From JBEKJU01 sp050011095 (GTDB lineage Bacteria > Desulfobacterota > Syntrophorhabdia > Syntrophorhabdales > WCHB1-27), in assembly GCA_050011095.1 (NCBI GenBank), contig JBEKJU010000076.1, forward strand, positions 1 to 13,148: 13,148 nucleotides of DNA, given 5' to 3'. The stretch's first letter is position 1; every line of letters begins with the position of its first letter. Under the pieces are notes generated by a model. It did not search any database and had not been told where the DNA came from. It saw only the letters and a list, made by a program, of their open reading frames with translations. The translations under genes were made by a program, and so were the position numbers. Positions 7,835 to 13,148 of this stretch are shown one piece after another.

Positions 7835-7863
7835 ATCATAGGCTGAAAACAGACCGTTGTCAA
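7835..7863 (-). promoter_or_regulatory. Near-consensus sigma-70 promoter for the abi-upstream RNA
   Basis: TTGACA (7863-7858), exactly 17 bases, then TATGAT (7840-7835): a perfect -35, ideal spacing and 5 of 6 at -10. Predicted start is about 7828, exactly where the structured RNA begins. It is the best promoter-like match seen in the window and lies inside the operon, so the RNA is predicted to be made independently of the hsd genes. Confidence 0.7.
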
Positions 7864-7924
7864 TGGAATAATCCATGTAGACCTCCATCGTTTTGACCAC
7901 TCTCCTTCCACCCTTCACCCTTCC

Positions 7925-7956
7925 GATCATCTTTGCTGAGGTCAGCAAAGATGATC
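7925..7956. repeat. Perfect 15-bp-arm palindrome over the hsdS stop codon
   Basis: GATCATCTTTGCTGA (7925-7939) and its exact reverse complement (7942-7956) flank two bases. One arm contains two bases of the hsdS TGA (7957-7955). No T-run follows on the minus strand, so it is more likely an mRNA 3'-end stabilising hairpin or a dimeric protein-binding site than a terminator. It separates hsdS from the RNA/abi module. Confidence 0.7.
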
Positions 7957-9169
7957 ACCTCCGTGACACCCCCGCCCTTACCTCACCTGTCAGGAGTTTT
8001 TGCATAAGGCCCTTCTTCTGTTCACGGAGGGCATCGAGTTGAGCGCGGAGGAGGGCGAGTTCCCGATCGGCGATGTCAATGATGCCGGCGATCCTGCGCT
8101 GTTCTTCGATTGGCGGACAAGGGACTTTCATAGAAAAGAAGTCGTGCAGCGTCACATTCAACAATCCGTGAGCCCTTGCTCCAACTTGAGCTATCTTTCG
8201 TAACTGACTATCGAGATATCTTCTTTCAAAAAGATGCTTGTAGTAATCCGAAAAGCATTTGTCCGATATTAGCTCGAAGCAAATGTAAAGGGTAGAAAGA
8301 ACCCCTTCTCCATGATTGTCCAGCCGTTTGATAGCGCCGTATGGATAGCCATTCATCGAACTTCGGTTATAGGCAAATTCTCCCCGACAAATATGCAGAT
8401 AGGAATCCAACGATTCTCCCGCCACGGAGTGGTTAAAGTATTCCTTTTGTTCTACTAATCCATGTTCGCCTGACGCCGTCAATACCTTTGTCAACCCTTT
8501 TGAATTCTTCCGATTTACTGGCTTGAACAAATAGTCGATTCTATCCTCTTTCCAGTTGTTGGGCAGACGGGCTTGCTTTGCGGCAGCTCCGAACCCCGAC
8601 AACCGTCGGGTACCCGTCAATAGCTGCTGCATAAGCCATTTGCGACTGTCCTGCTTTTCCGCAACGACGTGTTCGGCGAGGTCAATGGCTTTGCTCCATA
8701 GCGCCATGATTCTTGCTATTTTTTGTTGGTCTTCAAGCGCAGGCAACAATACTCGTTGGTTGGTGATTTCTGTTTTTCTTACATGAAGAAGGCTGCTCTT
8801 AAAGCCATGGGCCTTACGTTCTATTCTGGCGGTTATTACCTTGAGAGCTACGTAGAGCCAATCCTTGTTGACTCCAGGACGAGGTGTAACGCGGAAGATA
8901 TGTTGATTGAGAAGTCCTCTCCGTCCTTTCCAAATTGTCGGCCCAAACGAGACGCCAGGGACTCCAGCCCAAGCAAATAGGAGATCACCGGGGTCAACGA
9001 TCCAGTCCGGTTCGGGCGAACCTCCGAAATAATTGAAGTCCTTAGATCCATTCAAGTTTTGAATTCTGATGATCGGAAGTCCTTTTTTCGCCCAATCCCT
9101 GGGTGTGAACCCATGACCGCTTGAAAGTATACATAACTCATCGATTGTGGTGCGATGCCCGTCCTTCAT
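7955..9169 (-). CDS. hsdS: Type I restriction-modification specificity subunit (HsdS), two TRDs
   Basis: DNA-recognition subunit that sets the bipartite target of the HsdM/HsdR complex. 404 residues, normal length. Two target-recognition domains (about 1-145 and 205-355) are each followed by a conserved helical spacer. The two spacers are recognisable internal repeats: LPALEDQQKIARIM leading to LMQQLLTG (179-186), and CPPIEEQRRIAGII leading to LMQKLLTG (388-395). Both halves are intact, so a complete asymmetric target is expected; the sequence recognised cannot be predicted. The ATG has GGAGAG only about two bases away, which is short; an upstream GGAG is also present. It is separated from hsdM by a decayed rhuM gene and from hsdR by the RNA/abi module. 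Confidence 0.93.
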   Translation of the reverse strand: MKDGHRTTIDELCILSSGHGFTPRDWAKKGLPIIRIQNLNGSKDFNYFGGSPEPDWIVDPGDLLFAWAGVPGVSFGPTIWKGRRGLLNQHIFRVTPRPGVNKDWLYVALKVITARIERKAHGFKSSLLHVRKTEITNQRVLLPALEDQQKIARIMALWSKAIDLAEHVVAEKQDSRKWLMQQLLTGTRRLSGFGAAAKQARLPNNWKEDRIDYLFKPVNRKNSKGLTKVLTASGEHGLVEQKEYFNHSVAGESLDSYLHICRGEFAYNRSSMNGYPYGAIKRLDNHGEGVLSTLYICFELISDKCFSDYYKHLFERRYLDSQLRKIAQVGARAHGLLNVTLHDFFSMKVPCPPIEEQRRIAGIIDIADRELALLRAQLDALREQKKGLMQKLLTGEVRAGVSRR

Positions 9170-9183
9170 CTCTCCGCGCTCCG

Positions 9184-9485
9184 TCAGTGAAAACTGGTTT
9201 TGGCTTCTGCCCTCGTACGGCTTGGCTCCTCATCGTTTTCAGCTTCCCTGTTCACTTCCCGCCTTCATTTCTAACTGTCAAGAATCCTTTGACTGATGCT
9301 TCGAAGGTGAACCTGCCTTCGGCTAAGATGGAGCTAAAATGATAGCTTACACCCCCCTTTTTTTGTCTCAAACAGATTTGCCATTTCCGTTTGGAACAGG
9401 GCAACGGCGCCTTCTTCGGCACTTAACTGCACAGAAACACCCCCATCCTTTGCGGTGTAAAGAATTTCAACTCATCCTGGGTCAT
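9184..9485 (-). pseudogene. RhuM-family gene remnant, frameshifted and 3'-truncated
   Basis: The 312-base gap between hsdM and hsdS is not empty. An ATG overlapping the hsdM stop (ATGA) begins MTQDELKFFT, and homology to the RhuM (Virulence_RhuM) N-terminus continues across frames: FTAKDGGVSVQLSAEEG, ALFQTEMANLFET, then SYHFSSILAEGRFTF, ASVKGFLTVRNEGG and EVNRE. Intact RhuM proteins read roughly V.L.DETVWLTQ.QMAELF, then H..NI..EGEL, then FL..R.EG. Three shifts are needed: an extra AC near TTTACACCG, an A7G6 tract at 9364-9352, and GGGAAGTGA. Only about the first quarter of the usual length remains. RhuM genes commonly sit between hsdM and hsdS, which supports the call. Sequencing error could explain a homopolymer shift but not the truncation. 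Confidence 0.6.
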
Positions 9486-10999
9486 AGACCAAGCTCCTTC
9501 AGGCACGCCGCCATTTCTTCTCTGACCGTCGCTAATTCCCGCTCAATCCCCACTATCCGTTCCTGCACCGCCGCAATGTCCACTTCTTCCTCTTCCACAA
9601 AGGTGTCGACATACCGCGGGATGTTGAGGTTGTAATCGTTCTCCCTGATCTCTTCGCGCCTGGCAACGTAGGCATATTTGTCAATGCTCCGCCTCGCGCG
9701 ATACGTTTCTGCTATCTTCGCCACTTCCACATTCTCACGCATGAGATTCTGGTTCTTGCCGTTTTCGAACTCACGGCTCGCATCGATAAAAAGGACGTCT
9801 GTCCTCTCGCCCCTGTCACGGCGGAAAACGAGTATGGCTGCGGGGATACCGGTGCCGAAGAAGAGATTCGTAGGTAGGCCGATCACCGCGTCAAGAAGGT
9901 TTTCTTCGATAAATGCCTTGCGGATTGTCCCCTCCGAACCGCCTCTAAAAAGCACCCCGTGCGGCACGACAACGCCTACCCGGCCCGTCTTCTGCGTGGC
10001 TGTCTCAATCATGTGGCTGATGAAAGCGTAGTCGCCTTTGCTCTTCGGGGGAACACCGCGATGCCAGCGATTGAACCGCTTAGCCTCCTCCCCAGCCTTG
10101 TCAGCGCCCCATTTATCCAGGGAAAAAGGTGGATTCGCCGTCACCACCTCAAAGCGCATGAGCTTATCATTCTCTATCAACTTCGGTTCCAGGAGTGTAT
10201 CGCCCCATTCGATGCGGGGGCTGGTCTCGTTGTGGAGAAACATGTTCATCATGCAGAGGGCCCATGTGCCGCTGATCGCCTCCTGGCCAAAGAGCGCGAT
10301 GTCGTCGCTTTTGTACGTCTCACGAACGTACCGGGCGCACTTGAGGAGTAATGAGCCGGAGCCGCAGGCAGGGTCGCATATCCTCTCCCCCGGTTTGGGA
10401 TCGAGAAGCGTGGCCAAAAGCGCCGATACCTCGGGGGGCGTGTAGAACTCGCCGGCCTTTTTCCCCGCCCCGGCCGCAAACCTGCCGATGAGGTATTCGT
10501 AGGCGTTCCCGATAACGTCGAGGTTGCCGATCCGGCTGGGTCGAAGGTTGAGGCGGCTATCGCCGAAATCCTCCAGCAGGTTCTTGAGAATGTGATTCCG
10601 CTTGCGGGTGTTCCCGAGGCGGGACTCCGAGTTGAAGTCAATATTGCGGAATACATTGATGAGCTTGGCCTTGTTGGCCATTTCTATTTTCTCGAGGCCG
10701 ATGTTGATCAGTTCCCCGACATTGGGCGCCTCGCGGTTCTCATAAAGGTAGGTGAATGAGCCTTCCTCCGGGAGAACGAAGCGCTCTCGTTCCATGCGAC
10801 GCTGTATCCGGTCTTCGTCGTTTCCGAACTGCTTCTTGCACTCATCGTAGTGATCCTGCCATACGTCGGAGATATACTTTACGAAGAGCATCGTAAGTAT
10901 GTACTCCTTGTATTCCGTGGAATCGACGGTCCCCCGGAGGCTATCGCATGCCTTCCAGAGGATGTCATTGATTTCTTGCTGTGCTATTTGATCGTCCAT
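9482..10999 (-). CDS. hsdM: Type I restriction-modification DNA methyltransferase (HsdM)
   Basis: N6-adenine methyltransferase subunit; with HsdS it methylates the recognition site, and with HsdR completes the nuclease. 505 residues, typical. The N-terminal HsdM_N helical domain (about 1-150) is followed by the N6_Mtase domain: GEFYTP at 183-188, SAM-binding motif I DPACGSG (209-215) and catalytic motif IV NPPF (289-292), then a C-terminal coiled coil (about 460-505, VQERIVGIERELATVREEM) for HsdS contact. All key residues are present. The start is the ATG at 10999 with AAGGAG 9 bases upstream; that ribosome-binding site lies in the end of the preceding half-hsdS gene, whose stop is 6 bases away, so the two are likely coupled. 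Confidence 0.95.
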   Translation of the reverse strand: MDDQIAQQEINDILWKACDSLRGTVDSTEYKEYILTMLFVKYISDVWQDHYDECKKQFGNDEDRIQRRMERERFVLPEEGSFTYLYENREAPNVGELINIGLEKIEMANKAKLINVFRNIDFNSESRLGNTRKRNHILKNLLEDFGDSRLNLRPSRIGNLDVIGNAYEYLIGRFAAGAGKKAGEFYTPPEVSALLATLLDPKPGERICDPACGSGSLLLKCARYVRETYKSDDIALFGQEAISGTWALCMMNMFLHNETSPRIEWGDTLLEPKLIENDKLMRFEVVTANPPFSLDKWGADKAGEEAKRFNRWHRGVPPKSKGDYAFISHMIETATQKTGRVGVVVPHGVLFRGGSEGTIRKAFIEENLLDAVIGLPTNLFFGTGIPAAILVFRRDRGERTDVLFIDASREFENGKNQNLMRENVEVAKIAETYRARRSIDKYAYVARREEIRENDYNLNIPRYVDTFVEEEEVDIAAVQERIVGIERELATVREEMAACLKELGL

Positions 11000-11005
11000 G
11001 GAAAA

Positions 11006-11611
11006 TCACTCCTTCTCGTCGCGGGTCAGCCGGTTCAGGAGAGTCTGTCCGGTCAGTCTTTGCAGATGCTCCGTCTCTTCCATCAATTCTCTGAGCAGAG
11101 ACGTTTCGCGCGACTGAAGATCACCGAGGGCCGCGATTCGTTTCTGCATTGCTGTGGAGGGTAATGGAATAGTCATCTCCCCAAAGTCTTGCCTGGGGAT
11201 CATGGGCGTACCGGCGCCGGTGCGTATCTCGTTCAGCTGTGCCTTCACCGGCTCCTGGTTGAGACACCACGCAAGGTATGCCGGAATGATATTCGGTTTC
11301 GGCTTCAAAATAAAGAACGTAAGGGGCGCTATGGCCGGCCGCGGGAATTCCTCAAGCAACACCGCATAGTTCTTGGGTCCGCGAGACATAAAGAGGATAT
11401 CCCCGAATTCCAGGAGGTATTTCCCGCTGACGCGAGGCAAACTAACGCGAAGCTTATCTTCCTCTCGATAACAATAAGGTTCTCCTTTGGAAAGGTGCTG
11501 GGCGGTGATCACTTGAACGGTTCCTCCAGGCTCGTCGATGATGGCTCCCTTGGCGGAAAAGCCGGAGAGCACCTCGGCACAATCTATAATTCGCGCAATT
11601 CTTCTGTTCAC
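11006..11611 (-). CDS. Half-size HsdS-like specificity protein (one TRD)
   Basis: 201 residues, about half a normal HsdS. Residues 1-150 look like one target-recognition domain (GDILFMSRGP at 70-79, a GxGTPMIPRQDFGEMTIPLP closing segment at 132-151), followed by one helical spacer (152-198: MQKRIAALGDLQSRE... QTLLNRL). The GTG at 11611 has GGAGAG 5-7 bases upstream and no earlier in-frame start. It precedes hsdM by 6 bases and follows the GIY-YIG gene by 20, so it is part of the operon even though a full HsdS is encoded downstream. It could pair as a homodimer to give a second, symmetric target, compete with the full HsdS, or serve the methyltransferase alone. Not obviously a broken gene. Confidence 0.8.
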   Translation of the reverse strand: MNRRIARIIDCAEVLSGFSAKGAIIDEPGGTVQVITAQHLSKGEPYCYREEDKLRVSLPRVSGKYLLEFGDILFMSRGPKNYAVLLEEFPRPAIAPLTFFILKPKPNIIPAYLAWCLNQEPVKAQLNEIRTGAGTPMIPRQDFGEMTIPLPSTAMQKRIAALGDLQSRETSLLRELMEETEHLQRLTGQTLLNRLTRDEKE

Positions 11612-11631
11612 GGCGCTCTCCGGCTCATCTT

Positions 11632-11952
11632 CTAACCGTTACAAGGCGGACTATAGCTCTGTATCAGGTCGGCCTCGATCGCGAGTCTTCTTTGCTCCGA
11701 GTTTTCGACCCTCGCCCCTATGTGAGTCCTGCCATTCCTGGTAAAAAAGGACTCCTTATGGTGGTTATCGAACCGTTCTGACAAATCACCTGTCTGGCCC
11801 ACGTACAGCACGTTATAGCTGCCTGCCGGTGGCTTCTTGAGAACCAAATACACGCCGCCAATCGCCTTCAGTCCCGTTCCCCAAGGATATACCCAAAAAT
11901 CATACTCCACCCCGGATGCTCCTTTCGCCGTAACCTTCTCTTCATTCGCCAT
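11632..11952 (-). CDS. Small GIY-YIG nuclease-domain protein, first gene of the RM operon
   Basis: 106 residues, essentially one GIY-YIG domain. The signature is GVY (33-35) and YVG (50-52), with the conserved arginine R60, H64, metal-binding glutamate E93 (RRLAIEADLI) and N105, so the active site looks complete. Such domains nick or cut DNA with one divalent metal. The reading frame is open to 12117, but the ATG at 11952 has AAAGGAG 8 bases upstream and starts just before homology; the upstream extension overlaps hairpins and has no family resemblance. It lies 20 bases ahead of the half-hsdS. Its ribosome-binding site can pair with a leader element (see 11954-12016). Its role in the operon is unknown: an accessory nuclease or homing-type remnant are both possible. 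Confidence 0.75.
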   Translation of the reverse strand: MANEEKVTAKGASGVEYDFWVYPWGTGLKAIGGVYLVLKKPPAGSYNVLYVGQTGDLSERFDNHHKESFFTRNGRTHIGARVENSEQRRLAIEADLIQSYSPPCNG

Positions 11953-11953
11953 G

Positions 11954-12016
11954 AGTCTACTCCTTTCACTAATGAATTCCGATAGCATTGACTCGGTACC
12001 GTGGCTGGAGTAGACT
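11954..12016 (-). promoter_or_regulatory. Leader element able to sequester the GIY-YIG ribosome-binding site
   Basis: In the minus-strand transcript, AGTCTACTCC (12016-12007) is exactly complementary to GGAGTAGACT (11963-11954), which holds the GGAG of the ribosome-binding site. A perfect 10-bp helix would therefore block initiation of the first operon gene. A competing hairpin, GTGGCT (12046-12041 region) with AGCCAC (12006-12001) and inner CTTTG/CAAAG, would keep the anti-ribosome-binding strand elsewhere. This looks like a translational switch; no ligand class is recognised. Confidence 0.5.
11988..12016 (+). promoter_or_regulatory. Weak candidate promoter for a plus-strand RNA
   Basis: TTGACT (11988-11993), 17 bases, TAGACT (12011-12016). 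The -35 is good, the -10 mediocre. It is proposed because a strong plus-strand intrinsic terminator lies 70-95 bases downstream with no plus-strand gene to serve. Confidence 0.3.
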
Positions 12017-12022
12017 TTGTGT

Positions 12023-12111
12023 GCCGTCAAAGCGACTTTAGCCACCATACGGGCCTTGCCCGTCGGTTGAAGTTGCCGAGGGAAGCCCGTGTTCCAGCAC
12101 GGGCTTTTTTT
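12023..12111 (+). ncRNA. Candidate plus-strand structured RNA ending in an intrinsic terminator
   Basis: About 90 bases with no plausible protein. Elements in order: CGACTT (12033-12038) able to pair with AAGTTG (about 12070-12075); an ACGGGC-CTT-GCCCGT hairpin (12049-12063); then the GCCCGTG/CACGGGC terminator with a T-run. It runs antisense to the leader of the GIY-YIG operon. The order of hairpins ending in GGAAGCCCG...CGGGCTT also recalls right ends of IS200/IS605-type elements that carry TnpB guide RNAs, but no tnpB gene is present, so that identity is only a possibility. Confidence 0.35.
12083..12111 (+). terminator. Strong plus-strand intrinsic terminator
   Basis: AAGCCCGTG (12083-12091), loop TTCCAG, CACGGGCTT (12098-12106), with seven consecutive Ts at 12105-12111. 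It has the right polarity only for plus-strand transcription; on the minus strand the As precede the stem. Confidence 0.75.
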
Positions 12112-12133
12112 CGACACCTTCTATAGAAGGAAG

Positions 12134-12160
12134 AGTATATCAATTCATTATAGGTGTCAA
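12134..12160 (-). promoter_or_regulatory. Candidate promoter of the RM operon
   Basis: TTGACA (12160-12155) and TATACT (12139-12134) are separated by 15 bases, which is short, but both hexamers are good (6/6 and 5/6). It is the only good minus-strand promoter seen upstream of the GIY-YIG gene and would give a leader of about 175 bases carrying the hairpins described above. A TATAAT at about 12152-12147 offers an alternative -10 with no clear -35. Confidence 0.45.
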
Positions 12161-12182
12161 CATAAATATTTTAGGATGAATG

Positions 12183-12202
12183 AAGTTATTCACTTATAAC
12201 TT
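12183..12202. repeat. Small inverted repeat upstream of the operon promoter
   Basis: AAGTTAT (12183-12189) and ATAACTT (12196-12202) lie about 25-45 bases upstream of the -35 at 12160, a position suited to a dimeric regulator. The region is AT-rich relative to its surroundings. No regulator gene is adjacent. Confidence 0.35.
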
Positions 12203-12217
12203 ACAGAAAAGGAAAGC

Positions 12218-12239
12218 GACCCCCTTGAAAGACGGGGTC
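12218..12239 (-). terminator. Possible terminator after the hypothetical gene
   Basis: GACCCC and GGGGTC arms flank a 10-base loop; on the minus strand the stem is followed by GCTTTCCTTTTCT. The T-rich tract is interrupted, so termination would be weak. It would insulate the operon promoter from the gene at 12353-12718. Confidence 0.4.
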
Positions 12240-12352
12240 TGAAGGCAGTTATTAAAGGTTCCTTGCCTACCGCTTAATTAAGACTACGGATATGCAAGAA
12301 AGTTTAGTAAGGCGGAACGACATGCGCCGTGGATCAACAGGCGACTATGTTT

Positions 12353-12718
12353 CTATGTCCACGATCGGAATCTACGGCACCATGCCTCCGAGGACTTTTC
12401 CTTGGGGCTCAATACTACCTCGGTCTGAGGATGACTTCCGCGTTCAAAAAACCGGCGTAGATGGTCGAATTCAGGGTCTTTGATTAATTCGTCGATAGCG
12501 TATCGGTGAAGATTCGTACCGGTTCGATTCGTGATGAGCCAGACTTCGCTGTTCTCAGTCATCATGCGACATTCGGGGAAACGGCCCGTCTTGCCCAGCA
12601 TCGGTATCAACGTATTCCGAACACCGTGCGACACCAGAGTTCTCCAGATCGGACCGAGACTTTCGGGAAAGCTACGAAGAAACTGTCCACCAGCCTCGCT
12701 CACGCTAAGAGAGTTCAT
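12353..12718 (-). CDS. Hypothetical protein, unrecognised
   Basis: 121 residues from an ATG with AGGA very close upstream. I do not recognise a family. The sequence has a balanced composition with an ordered-looking middle (SEVWLITNRTGTNLHRYAID, then a helical DELIKDPEFDHLRRFFERG), no signal peptide and no membrane segment, and codon choice resembles the neighbouring real genes. It is transcribed in the same direction as the RM operon but separated from it by about 400 bases containing a possible terminator and a new promoter, so it is probably not part of that operon. It may be a fragment of a larger gene. Support is modest. Confidence 0.45.
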   Translation of the reverse strand: MNSLSVSEAGGQFLRSFPESLGPIWRTLVSHGVRNTLIPMLGKTGRFPECRMMTENSEVWLITNRTGTNLHRYAIDELIKDPEFDHLRRFFERGSHPQTEVVLSPKEKSSEAWCRRFRSWT

Positions 12719-12834
12719 TTCCTATTTGGCGTGTAAGGACGCTACAGTTCCAGCAGTGCATCCGGGTGTCCACACGTAAAAGAAGGCTTCCCGGCGTCCT
12801 TGCGTTGCGGTGTACTCCCGCGGAGGACAGCTCC

Positions 12835-12943
12835 CACTTGGACAACGATTCGTTGTCCAAGTGCCTCTCCTGATAAATGCGAAACAGACTGTTTCGCCAA
12901 TTGTACCGACACAAATGGCGAACGAGCGTCCCGTTTAAATGGG
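12835..12943. repeat. Cluster of four palindromes in gene-free DNA
   Basis: In order: CACTTGGACAACGA/TCGTTGTCCAAGTG (12835-12863, perfect, one-base centre); GCGAAACA/TGTTTCGC (12879-12897, perfect); TTCGCCAATTGT/ACAAATGGCGAA (12893-12922, one mismatch), which shares bases with the second and so excludes it; and the imperfect CCCGTTTAAATGGG (12930-12943). No gene is convincing in 12719-13148: short frames here simply cross these hairpins. An IR AAGGACGC/GCGTCCTT (12735-12742, 12794-12801) lies just before. Confidence 0.6.
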
Positions 12944-13045
12944 CAACATGCGGACTATCAAGGCAGGGGATTTGTCGCCGTGTGAAGTTCCGCGATAGTA
13001 GATGCTTAAGGATTTCAGCGTCGAAGGTGCAAAATCCACCCTGCC

Positions 13046-13148
13046 TCGAACACCAAATCCAATCTTAACCGAACACCCAATCCGATGATGCCCAAACGGT
13101 AGGTCCGATCCTCCTCGAACACTTTTTCCCTCAGAGTGGATTCGGTGT
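13046..13148. repeat. ACACC-N-AATCC repeats at the right edge, possible transposon end
   Basis: ACACCAAATCC (13050-13060), ACACCCAATCC (13073-13083) and, on the other strand, ACACCGAATCC (13148-13138) differ only at the central base; the first two and a partial third (13116-13123) are preceded by CGAACAC. Multiple short internal repeats with a TTAACCGAACAC core are characteristic of IS21-family ends, so a transposon probably continues beyond the window. No transposase is visible here, so the family call is tentative. Confidence 0.4.

Noticed and set aside
7739..7948. A 69-codon minus-strand frame ending in an ATGA overlap with the abi start
   Set aside because: It runs straight through the promoter, the folded RNA and the terminator, has no good ribosome-binding site or family resemblance, and the RNA explanation accounts for the region better. 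The ATGA overlap keeps a small possibility open.
11953..12117. Upstream extension of the GIY-YIG protein to 12117
   Set aside because: The extension overlaps the leader hairpins and terminator, lacks homology, and the internal ATG has a proper ribosome-binding site.
12835..13083. CRISPR array or integron attC site at the repeats and palindromes
   Set aside because: Repeats are not regularly spaced, no cas or integrase gene is present, and the arms differ from each other.

Overview
The window is accessory defence DNA from an environmental bacterium, probably Gram-negative. Codon use and the mid-50s percent GC look would suit a deltaproteobacterium-type host, but this is a weak inference because no ribosomal or housekeeping marker is present. 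Mobile-element sequence lies at both edges: the start of an IS630-type transposase on the left, and a repeat cluster resembling a transposon end on the right.

Most of the window is one leftward (minus-strand) type I restriction-modification island. Read in transcription order from about 12160 down to 2903 it holds: a 5' leader whose folding could hide the first ribosome-binding site; a small GIY-YIG nuclease; a half-size HsdS; HsdM; a decayed RhuM-family gene with three frame disruptions; a full-length HsdS with two target-recognition domains; a short structured RNA with its own near-consensus promoter and intrinsic terminator; an Abi_2/AbiF-type HEPN protein; HsdR; and a YgjP/DUF45-type zinc metallopeptidase. 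Several junctions are stop/start overlaps (hsdM/rhuM remnant ATGA, abi/hsdR GTGA, hsdR/metallopeptidase TGATG), so this is read as one coupled operon with accessory modules inserted between hsdM, hsdS and hsdR.

The most interesting unit is the promoter, roughly 60-nt RNA, terminator and abi gene lying between hsdS and hsdR. Its layout is that of an RNA-antitoxin/HEPN-toxin module (the abiF RNA type) nested inside a restriction operon. A plausible reading is that the HEPN RNase stays silenced unless the ncRNA or the restriction complex fails, much as PrrC is guarded by a type I enzyme, but that is inference.

To the left, a divergent pair sits at about 1800-2000. A minus-strand TM0106-family protein (RecB-like domain plus RNase H-fold exonuclease) is cut off inside a cysteine cluster by the IS630-type element. 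A plus-strand two-gene unit encodes a sigma-region-2-like protein with a long charged coiled coil, followed by a 49-residue ORF at an ATGA overlap. To the right of the operon are one unrecognised ORF (12353-12718) and about 430 bases with no convincing gene but with a cluster of palindromes and ACACC-N-AATCC repeats.
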